DNA of 5,451 bases from CAZXMB01 sp964641715 (GTDB taxonomy: Bacteria; Desulfobacterota; BSN033; UBA1163): positions 1-5,451 of the forward strand of contig CAZXMB010000188.1 in assembly GCA_964641715.1 (NCBI GenBank), in the 5' to 3' direction. Of the stretch, positions 1 through 5,390 are shown in pieces. Each line of letters begins with the position of its first letter. The first letter of the stretch is position 1. The translations under genes were made by a program, and so were the position numbers. The notes below the pieces were generated by a model that was not told the DNA's origin, did not search any database, and saw only the letters and a list, made by a program, of their open reading frames with translations.

Positions 1-68
1 CAATGACACGTTATTGATTTCGTTTGTATTAAAAAAGAAATTTTTGACATTCCTTTGGCATTTGAAAT
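1..68. other. AT-rich sequence downstream of pxpA, no gene seen
   Basis: The stretch after the pxpA TAA has no GC-rich stem followed by a T-run on the minus strand, so transcription may continue out of the window. No ribosome binding site with a following ORF is visible. Confidence 0.5.
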
Positions 69-851
69 TTATCTGACAAAATTCCTCATCGCTGTAACTT
101 CGACACCCGAGGCTTTCAATTCCTCCCGAATCCTCTTGACCATCTGGACCGCTGAAGGGTTATCTCCGTGGACGCAGAGGGTATCTGCCTGGAGTTCAAT
201 CTCCGTCCCATCGATGGCAATCACCCTTCCCTCGAGAGCCATCTTCAGCGCCCTTTTGGCCACCACCACATGATCATGAATCAAAGCCCCTTTTTCTCTT
301 CGAGAAACCAGCGTACCATCTTTGTTGTAGGCCCGGTCCGGGAAGGCCTCGAAGGCCATACGAATTCCACAGCGCTTTCCTATCTGGAGAAGGGATTCTC
401 TCCGGGAAGAGGCCAGGAGGACCAGAATGATCTCTCGATCCAATTGGGCCACTGCCTCTGCTATGGCCTCCCAGATCTTTGGATCCGCCACCGCCCTATT
501 ATAGAGCGCCCCGTGCGCCTTCACATGCTGAAGTTTCAACCCCTGAGAGAGAGCAAAGGCTTGCAGGGCTCCTGTTTGATAGAGGACATAGTCTCGGATC
601 TCATCGAGGGTGGCATCCATGTTTCTCCTTCCGAATCCGATGAGGTCCGGAAATCCGGGATGAGCTCCTACCTCCACCCCATACTTTTTTGCCAGGGAAA
701 CCGTCTTTCGCATCACACCGGGGTCTCCTCCGTGGAAGCCACAGGCGATATTTGCAGAGGTGATATGAGGGATCACCTCCTCATCGAGCCCCAATTGATA
801 GACGCCATAACTTTCACCCACATCCGAGTTCAAATCCATCTTCTTACTCAT
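69..851 (-). CDS. pxpA: LamB/YcsF family protein, 5-oxoprolinase subunit A (PxpA)
   Basis: 260 residues, close to the usual 245-260 for PxpA. The known PxpABC enzyme cleaves 5-oxoproline to glutamate with ATP. Motifs along the chain are DLNSDVGESYG (6-16), SANIACGFHGGDP (32-44), VGAHPGFPDLIGFGRR (61-76), VKAHGALYN (110-118), EAFPDRAYNKDGTLVSR (168-184) and CVHGDNP (226-232). The HGALYN motif is preceded by Ala where the family usually has Pro. The ATG at 851 is preferred over a TTG at 923: it overlaps the ferredoxin stop as ATGA, has GGAGGAGGG just upstream, and gives the family N terminus, whereas the extension only reads the ferredoxin gene in another frame. PxpB and PxpC are not in the window, but only 68 bases are visible downstream. 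In this operon it may feed glutamate, and hence 2-oxoglutarate, to KorABC, or have a different substrate. Confidence 0.93.
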   Translation of the reverse strand: MSKKMDLNSDVGESYGVYQLGLDEEVIPHITSANIACGFHGGDPGVMRKTVSLAKKYGVEVGAHPGFPDLIGFGRRNMDATLDEIRDYVLYQTGALQAFALSQGLKLQHVKAHGALYNRAVADPKIWEAIAEAVAQLDREIILVLLASSRRESLLQIGKRCGIRMAFEAFPDRAYNKDGTLVSRREKGALIHDHVVVAKRALKMALEGRVIAIDGTEIELQADTLCVHGDNPSAVQMVKRIREELKASGVEVTAMRNFVR

Positions 852-1171
852 CTTCCCTCCTCCAATACCATCTGGATGGCACCCTTTGGACAGACCATCG
901 CACAGATGCCACACCCTTTGCAATAGTCCAAATCAATTCGGACCTCTCCGGTCTTCTCATCCCGGGTAATACAGAGGTCAGGACAGAGGAGACTGCAGAT
1001 CTCACAGGATTCGCATTCCCTCAATCCCAGACAGCGCCTCGCCTCCCGGAGAGCCTCATCCTTAAAGAAGCCCAATTCGACCGGAGAGAATCCCTTTCTC
1101 CTTTCTTTGACCGAAAGGGTTCTCCTTTTGGACTTTCGAACACTCTCCTTTTTACATTCCTTGGCTATCAT
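848..1171 (-). CDS. Two-[4Fe-4S] ferredoxin-like protein, resembling the detached C-terminal domain of a GltD-like oxidoreductase
   Basis: 107 residues. The first 30 are basic and without recognisable fold. Next comes GFSPVELGFFKDEALREARRCL (27-48), followed by cluster motifs with Cys 53, 56, 59 and 63 (CESCEICSLLCPD) and Cys 84, 87, 90 and 94 (CKGCGICAMVCPKG). The stretch from VELGF through the first Cys group is the linker normally found at the C terminus of fused GltD-like/ferredoxin proteins, and the second half resembles the delta subunit of pyruvate:ferredoxin oxidoreductases. It probably carries electrons between KorABC and the GltD-like protein. The ATG at 1171 has GAG 4 bases upstream. 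An in-frame TTG at 1213 would start inside the palindrome and add 14 unlikely residues. The reading frame is the same as that of the upstream GltD-like gene and is open back to its TAA. The stop overlaps the next gene by 4 bases (ATGA). Confidence 0.88.
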   Translation of the reverse strand: MIAKECKKESVRKSKRRTLSVKERRKGFSPVELGFFKDEALREARRCLGLRECESCEICSLLCPDLCITRDEKTGEVRIDLDYCKGCGICAMVCPKGAIQMVLEEGR

Positions 1172-1180
1172 CTTTCTCAA

Positions 1181-1214
1181 ATTGCGGAGTGCGGAATATT
1201 CCGAAGTCCGCAAT
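1181..1214. repeat. 34-bp near-perfect palindrome between the GltD-like gene and the ferredoxin gene
   Basis: The arms are ATTGCGGAGTGCGGAAT (1181-1197) and ATTCCGAAGTCCGCAAT (1198-1214), which pair at 15 of 17 positions with no loop beyond the centre. A second small palindrome, AATTTCGAAATT, follows at 1218-1229, so almost all of the 60-bp gap is palindromic. The style (repeats of GCGGAAT/ATTCCGC) is that of short dispersed intergenic palindromes, but further copies cannot be tested here. On the minus-strand transcript the hairpin ends 9 bases before the ferredoxin ATG, so it sits next to the ribosome binding site and could affect reinitiation. It has no T-run directly after it in the direction of transcription, so it does not look like an intrinsic terminator. 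Confidence 0.85.
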
Positions 1215-1231
1215 CCGAATTTCGAAATTTT

Positions 1232-2611
1232 TTATGAAAGATACCGATGAATTGATTCCGCCCCTTTTTTACCTGCCGCAATCGCATCAATGGCCCAGCC
1301 TGGCCCGGTCACCATATCCCCACCCGCAAAAATCCCTTTTATACTCGTCTCCGAAGTTTCCGGATGGATTCGAACTGTCCCGTCCGGATGGAGGTCCAAA
1401 CCCCTCAGAGCCCTTCGATTCACTCCCTGGCCGATCGCAGGGATGACCATATCCGCATTCACTTTGAAACCCGACCCCTTGATGGGAATGGGTTTTCTCC
1501 TTCCCTTTTCATCGGGTTCGGCCAGGGCCATCCGGATACACTCCATCCCGATTACCCTATTTCGTCCTCCGACTATTTTTATGGGGGCGGTGAGAAGATG
1601 GATCCTGGTGCCTTCGCGGATCGCTTCTTCTACCTCTTCGGGGATGGCCGGCATCTCCTTTTTTGATCTCCGGTAGTAGATATCAACTCTCTTCGCACCG
1701 AGACGGACTGCGGAGCGAGCCGCATCCACTGCCACATTCCCACCCCCGATGATCGCCACCCGCTTTCCCATCCTGACTCCCTCTGAAAGATTCAGTTGCC
1801 TCAGGAACGCCACTCCTGACAAGACTCCCCGGAACCCTTCTCCCGGAATATTTAGCCTCAGACTGCGATGGGCGCCTATGGAGAGAAAGACCGCATCAAA
1901 ACCGAGTTTTTTAGGAGTCATGCCATTCCCCTCAAAACGGAAGGGGTGGTCTGTTTTCATTTCAACTCCCAATCCCTTGATCCCATCGATCTCCGTTTGA
2001 AGAACATTCCGGGGCAGCCGGAATTCAGGTATTCCAACCGCAAGCATTCCTCCAAGGACCGGGAGGGCCTCAAAGATGGTAACGCCATAGCCGAGGAGGC
2101 TCAAGTCATTGGCAGCGGTAAGCCCTGCCGGTCCGGAGCCAACGATCAAAACCCTTTCTCGCCTCTTCTTTCTTGGTCTCTTAAAAAATCCTGTCTTTCC
2201 CTCGTACTCGGAGACGAACCGTTTAAGGAGACGGATGGGAATGGGATGATCCACCTCCTCTCTCAAGCAGGCCTCCTCACAGGGATGGTGACAGATAAAT
2301 CCACAGACCGCAGGCAGGGGATTGACCTCGCGAATCAATTCAAGGGCCTCTTTAAATTTTTCTCGAGCGATCAAAGCCACATACCCTCTTGTGTCCTGAT
2401 GGATAGGGCAGGCCTTCTGACAGGGAGGAAGTGTGAGTTTTCCTTCCGGAGTTCCTTTCTGGATCTTTTTCCGGTAGAGGGTCCCGCGAAGGCTCTTCTC
2501 TTCCTGGCGGTATTCTGAAATGAGCTCAGCAGGACATCCCCTGATACAGACATCGCAGGTATGGCATCGAGAGGATTGAATGACAGGACGATAGGTTCTT
2601 CCTTCAACCAT
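1232..2611 (-). CDS. GltD-like FAD/NAD(P)-binding Fe-S oxidoreductase (lacks its usual C-terminal ferredoxin domain)
   Basis: 459 residues related to the small subunit of glutamate synthase and to the similar domain of dihydropyrimidine dehydrogenase and NfnB. Order of parts: an N-terminal single cluster motif with Cys 16, 19, 22 and 26; the Fe-S domain with PPCQKACPI (62-70) and CGFICHHPCEEACLR (103-117); the FAD fold at VLIVGSGPAGL (154-164); the NAD(P)-binding fold at IIGGGNVAVDAA (287-298); and the terminal FAD motif GIFAGGDMVTGPG (426-438). In this family it moves electrons between NAD(P)H and iron-sulfur clusters or ferredoxin. There is no large glutamate synthase subunit here, so the likely partner is the KorABC enzyme it is co-transcribed with (inference). 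The protein stops at HRYLS, just where related fused proteins continue into a two-cluster ferredoxin domain. That domain is encoded next, in the same frame. The start at 2611 has GGGGAG about 9 bases upstream and overlaps korC by 8 bases. Confidence 0.92.
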   Translation of the reverse strand: MVEGRTYRPVIQSSRCHTCDVCIRGCPAELISEYRQEEKSLRGTLYRKKIQKGTPEGKLTLPPCQKACPIHQDTRGYVALIAREKFKEALELIREVNPLPAVCGFICHHPCEEACLREEVDHPIPIRLLKRFVSEYEGKTGFFKRPRKKRRERVLIVGSGPAGLTAANDLSLLGYGVTIFEALPVLGGMLAVGIPEFRLPRNVLQTEIDGIKGLGVEMKTDHPFRFEGNGMTPKKLGFDAVFLSIGAHRSLRLNIPGEGFRGVLSGVAFLRQLNLSEGVRMGKRVAIIGGGNVAVDAARSAVRLGAKRVDIYYRRSKKEMPAIPEEVEEAIREGTRIHLLTAPIKIVGGRNRVIGMECIRMALAEPDEKGRRKPIPIKGSGFKVNADMVIPAIGQGVNRRALRGLDLHPDGTVRIHPETSETSIKGIFAGGDMVTGPGWAIDAIAAGKKGAESIHRYLS

Positions 2612-3152
2612 GGGTCTTTCTCCCCAACTCCATTCCCAATCGTAGGGCCTTGAGGTTGAGGGACTGGAATCGTTCGCTCACGTGCATGGTGATCGCCCTC
2701 TTCATTGCCTTTTCCGAAACCATCCCTGTCGTTTCAATGAGGGCGCCCAGGAGGACGATATTGGCCACCTGTTTATTCTTCAATCTCTTCAACGAGACCT
2801 CTGTGGCGGGAATGCCTATATGTCTTACCCTGAGGCCCTCTTTCGGAATGACCAGCCCCGGGTCATAAAGAATGAGCCCGGATCCTTCCCTCACATCCTT
2901 GCAATAGAGATTGTAAGATCCCTGTGACATGGCGACCAGGAGGTCCGCAATCACCAAATGAGGAAAATCGATGGGTCCATCCGATAGGACAATCTCTGAT
3001 TTGCAGCTCGAGCCCCTTGCCTGAGCTCCGTAAGAATTTGAGCCAGAGACATATTTCCCTTCACTTGCTCCTGCCTGCCCCAGAAGGACCCCTGCGAGGA
3101 CAACCCCCTGTCCTCCGAAACCGCTCAGACGAACCTGCTTGATTTCCCTCAT
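2604..3152 (-). CDS. korC: 2-oxoacid:ferredoxin oxidoreductase, gamma subunit (KorC-type)
   Basis: 182 residues, the normal size for the gamma chain that completes the alpha-beta-gamma enzyme. It shows the family N terminus LSGFGGQGVVLAG (9-21), the SNSYGAQARG motif (38-47) followed by CKSEIVLSD (50-58), and VANIVLLGAL (129-138) near the C-terminal half. An upstream in-frame start would add 26 residues of arginine- and histidine-rich sequence that only reflects the overlapping korB gene. The ATG at 3152 gives the family start, is coupled to the korB stop by ATGA, and has GGAG about 10 bases upstream inside korB. The stop overlaps the next gene by 8 bases. The substrate cannot be read from this subunit. 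Confidence 0.94.
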   Translation of the reverse strand: MREIKQVRLSGFGGQGVVLAGVLLGQAGASEGKYVSGSNSYGAQARGSSCKSEIVLSDGPIDFPHLVIADLLVAMSQGSYNLYCKDVREGSGLILYDPGLVIPKEGLRVRHIGIPATEVSLKRLKNKQVANIVLLGALIETTGMVSEKAMKRAITMHVSERFQSLNLKALRLGMELGRKTHG

Positions 3153-3907
3153 GTGACAAATTCTCCGGTGATGATCCTTTCGGCCAATTCCTCCTCGGTC
3201 AGACCTTCTGTCTCCTCCTCCAGGATACATCGCCTGATCAGATCCCGGATCATCTCCTCCGGCCGATCAAGCCGATTGCGTCTTCCGAACTGAGTGGGAC
3301 AGGGAGAAAGAACCTCGATGAAGGAGAAACCCTTGTGGCGGAGCATCTTTTTGATGGAATGGATGAGTGAAACGGGCTGGGTTACGGAGTAGCGGGCTAC
3401 ATAAGTGGCTCCTGCGGCCTCCACCAGTTTACATAGATCAAAAGGACGGTAGGGATTGCCTTCTCCGGTCGTCGAAGTTTTCGAACCTTTGGGTGTGGTG
3501 GAGGCGACCTGGCCACCGGTCATTCCATAAATCATGTTGTTGGCGCAGATGACTTTCAGGTCGAGATTTCTTCTCGCAGAATGGATGAGGTGATTTCCAC
3601 CGATAGAGGAAAGATCTCCATCACCACTGATCACCATCACACAGAGCTCAGGATTATAGAGCTTGGCACCGGTTGCAAAAGCCAATGCCCGCCCGTGAAG
3701 GGTATGCAGGGTGTCCCCATTATAATGGGGGCTGGGGATCCATGCCGCACAGCCAATCCCTGAGACAAAGAGCATTTTCTTCATGTCCATTTTCAATTCA
3801 TCAATCGCCCTCAAAACGAGACCCATCAGGATCCCATGACCACAACCCGGACAGAAGGGCGTTGTCTTCACACCCGGTCGGAGATATTCCTCTAAGGCTC
3901 TAACCAT
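3149..3907 (-). CDS. korB: 2-oxoacid:ferredoxin oxidoreductase, beta subunit (KorB-type, TPP-binding)
   Basis: 252 residues, which fits a Kor/Vor beta chain carrying the thiamine-diphosphate site. Motifs are FCPGCGHG (18-25, with the two Cys usual in this family), SGIGCAAW (49-56), the TPP/Mg signature beginning GDGDLSSIGGNH (95-106) and ending at NNMIYGMTGGQ (123-133), and SPCPTQFGRRN (201-211). The last motif resembles 2-oxoglutarate-type enzymes more than pyruvate ones, which is an inference. An in-frame TTG at 3964 would extend the protein into the palindromic element. The ATG at 3907 is preferred because it has GAGG about 8 bases upstream and matches the family N terminus. The stop overlaps the korC start by 4 bases (ATGA), which suggests coupled translation. 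No ferredoxin-domain (delta) subunit adjoins alpha and beta, so the electron acceptor is probably a separate protein or the downstream iron-sulfur proteins. Confidence 0.95.
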   Translation of the reverse strand: MVRALEEYLRPGVKTTPFCPGCGHGILMGLVLRAIDELKMDMKKMLFVSGIGCAAWIPSPHYNGDTLHTLHGRALAFATGAKLYNPELCVMVISGDGDLSSIGGNHLIHSARRNLDLKVICANNMIYGMTGGQVASTTPKGSKTSTTGEGNPYRPFDLCKLVEAAGATYVARYSVTQPVSLIHSIKKMLRHKGFSFIEVLSPCPTQFGRRNRLDRPEEMIRDLIRRCILEEETEGLTEEELAERIITGEFVT

Positions 3908-3947
3908 TATTGTTCCCTCGATGATTATTCGTAGACTTTCAGTTAAT

Positions 3948-4083
3948 GAAATTCCAATCACCAAATCCCAAGCTCCAAATAAATCCCAATCTCCAAATTC
4001 GAATAATCCAATTTAAATAAGAAAAGTTTGGGTATTGGTTATTGGAGATTATTTGGTGATTGGTGCTTGATGATTGGAATTTC
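3948..4083. repeat. 136-bp imperfect palindromic element between korA and korB
   Basis: The ends are a perfect 13-bp inverted repeat, GAAATTCCAATCA at 3948-3960 and TGATTGGAATTTC at 4071-4083. By hand alignment the first 50 bases of each arm agree at 38 positions. The left arm is a run of short CCAAT/CCAAAT units at a spacing of about 7 to 10 bases; the right arm carries the reverse complement. The element has no coding capacity of its own. Its outer end falls exactly on the last base of the korA TAG codon, and its other end is 40 bases before the korB ATG. It resembles the short palindromic or MITE-like intergenic repeats that occur in many copies in environmental bacterial genomes, but the copy number in this genome cannot be seen. 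In RNA it could fold into a long imperfect hairpin between the two cistrons. Confidence 0.85.
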
Positions 4084-5234
4084 TACCAATGAGATGAAAT
4101 CCTCCTTAAAGTCTCTATAAGTGTTTCCGGCCGGATGACTTCTCCGTTGGTCTGATTAAGAGGGATCACTTCGCAGGAGCAGTATTTCCTTACCTCTCCT
4201 GCGATCTGCCCGAGATTCATTTCGGGAACACAGATCCTCCTCACCTTTCTTCCCACTTCTGAAACCGCCTCTTCCGGAAAGGGCCAGAGGGTTTTAAGCC
4301 TCAACAGGCCGAGCTTTTGTCCTTTCTCTCTCAGACGTTTCACCGCATAGAGAACGGTCCGTGCGGTAAACCCATAGGCGATCACACCCGCCACGGCATC
4401 TTCTAAGAAATAGGCCTCTGCCTCTGCAATGGCTTTTCGGTGATTTAAGATTTTTTTATTGATCCGTTCGACCAGTCTGGCATGAACCTCTCCATCATCC
4501 GTTTTACGAAAGCCAGAGGCATCGTGGGTAGAGCCCGTGACCAGAATACGTTCTCCCTCACCAAAGGCAGGCATGGGTGAAATGCCATCTTCCTCATCTG
4601 TGCCAAAGGGTGGACTTCCTTTCTGTTTCTTCCGATCCCAGATCTGCAATTTCGCGGGGATGATGACCGTCTCCCTGAGGTGGCCCACCGCTTCATCCGC
4701 CATCACAAATGCCGGGACCCGGTATTGTTCACTGAGGTTGAAGGCCCGAAGGGTAAGGTCATACATTTCCTGCACAGACCATGGAGAAAGGGCAATCACT
4801 TGATAGTCTCCGTGGGAGCCCCATCTGGCCTGCATGATGTCTCCACTTCCAACTCGTGTGGCCTGCCCTGTACAGGGACCAGCCCTCTGGACATCGATGA
4901 TCACACAGGGGGTTTCGGTAAAAGCGGCATATCCGATCGATTCCTGCATCAGGCTGAACCCCGGGCCTGAGGTTGCAGTCATCGCCTTGGCACCTGCCCA
5001 GGAGGCTCCAATGACAGCAGAGATGGAAGCGATCTCATCCTCCATCTGAATAAAGACCCCTCCTATTTCCCCGAGGCGGGAAGCCATTCGCTCCATGATC
5101 TCGCTCGAGGGAGTGATCGGGTAGCCTGAATAAAATCGACACCCCGCCGCAATGGCTCCCTCCGCAGCGGCTTCATTTCCAGAAAAATAATGTGTTCCTT
5201 TTGGAAAAGGGGATTTTACCCAACCCGATGGCAT
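4083..5234 (-). CDS. korA: 2-oxoacid:ferredoxin oxidoreductase, alpha subunit (KorA-type)
   Basis: 383 residues, a usual length for the alpha chain of the separate-subunit Kor/Vor enzymes. Together with beta and gamma it converts a 2-oxoacid plus CoA to an acyl-CoA and CO2, passing electrons to ferredoxin in the cytoplasm. Visible motifs are GNEAAAEGA (19-27), SGYPITPSSEI (36-46), MEDE (64-67, the region of the conserved thiamine-side glutamate), TSGPGFSLM (88-96) and EMNLGQIAGEVR (338-349) in the C-terminal domain. The family's usual GPSTGxPT loop reads GPCTGQAT here (119-126). The ATG at 5234 is chosen because the homologous region starts within 20 residues and no later Met precedes it; AGG lies 8 bases upstream. 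It is the first gene of the operon, and its TAG stop falls at the edge of a palindromic element. The assignment to 2-oxoglutarate rather than branched-chain or other 2-oxoacids is inferred from overall resemblance and is not proven. The class assignment is very safe. Confidence 0.95.
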   Translation of the reverse strand: MPSGWVKSPFPKGTHYFSGNEAAAEGAIAAGCRFYSGYPITPSSEIMERMASRLGEIGGVFIQMEDEIASISAVIGASWAGAKAMTATSGPGFSLMQESIGYAAFTETPCVIIDVQRAGPCTGQATRVGSGDIMQARWGSHGDYQVIALSPWSVQEMYDLTLRAFNLSEQYRVPAFVMADEAVGHLRETVIIPAKLQIWDRKKQKGSPPFGTDEEDGISPMPAFGEGERILVTGSTHDASGFRKTDDGEVHARLVERINKKILNHRKAIAEAEAYFLEDAVAGVIAYGFTARTVLYAVKRLREKGQKLGLLRLKTLWPFPEEAVSEVGRKVRRICVPEMNLGQIAGEVRKYCSCEVIPLNQTNGEVIRPETLIETLRRISSHW

Positions 5235-5326
5235 CTCTTTACCTATCCCTTTAAGCCTGCGATTCCCCTCCTGCCCGGAAGTCCGTCAGGGGTCTCAAAT
5301 TTTTTTTGGCTTCTGACAAAAAAATC

Positions 5327-5355
5327 TTGACAAATATTAAATTAAAAGGGATAAA
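5327..5355 (+). promoter_or_regulatory. Sigma-70-type promoter for the small plus-strand gene
   Basis: A perfect -35 box TTGACA (5327-5332) is followed after 17 bases by GATAAA (5350-5355), which matches TATAAT at 4 of 6 positions. The spacer is AT-rich. It would start transcription about 28 bases before the ATG. Confidence 0.6.
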
Positions 5356-5363
5356 TAAATCAA
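5336..5363 (-). promoter_or_regulatory. Candidate promoter for the kor operon
   Basis: On the minus strand TTGATT (5363-5358) and TTTAAT (5341-5336) are separated by 16 bases, with 4/6 and 5/6 matches to the consensus. The region is AT-rich, so chance matches are likely. If real, it overlaps the plus-strand promoter and leaves a leader of about 95 bases before korA. That leader contains a small imperfect hairpin around 5268-5288 (CCTG/CAGG and CGGA/TCCG stems on the minus strand). Confidence 0.3.
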
Positions 5364-5372
5364 TAGATTGTT

Positions 5373-5384
5373 AAAGGGGGTGAT
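5373..5384 (+). promoter_or_regulatory. Very strong ribosome binding site of the small plus-strand gene
   Basis: AAAGGGGGTGAT matches the full anti-Shine-Dalgarno complement AAAGGAGGTGAT at 11 of 12 positions and lies 6 bases before the ATG at 5391. This is stronger than any site in the kor operon and implies high translation of the small protein. Confidence 0.85.
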
Positions 5385-5390
5385 ATTCTT

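Noticed and set aside
44..72. TTGACA at 44-49 as a plus-strand promoter
   Set aside because: No acceptable -10 box lies at the right distance, and the only downstream frame is antisense to pxpA.
852..923. N-terminal extension of PxpA from a TTG at 923
   Set aside because: The extra 24 residues come from the ferredoxin gene read in another frame, and the ATG at 851 has a strong ribosome binding site and the family N terminus.
168..926. Long plus-strand ORF (252 codons) opposite pxpA
   Set aside because: It is fully antisense to the well-supported pxpA gene, has no recognisable family or ribosome binding site, and reads as a mirror of conserved codons.
1868..2518. Plus-strand ORF of 216 codons opposite the GltD-like gene
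   Set aside because: It is antisense to conserved FAD and Fe-S motifs, with low-complexity composition and no start signals.
3908..3964. Extended start of the beta subunit at TTG 3964
   Set aside because: It would begin inside the palindromic element. ATG 3907 has a good ribosome binding site and the expected N terminus.
3948..4083. CRISPR-like array from the repeated CCAAT units
   Set aside because: The units are only about 7 to 10 bases long and have no spacers. The arms are inverted, so this is a palindrome and not a direct-repeat array.
5263..5307. Hairpin plus eight T on the plus strand as an intrinsic terminator
   Set aside because: The stem is short and imperfect, it is separated from the T-run by about 9 bases, and no plus-strand gene lies upstream to terminate.
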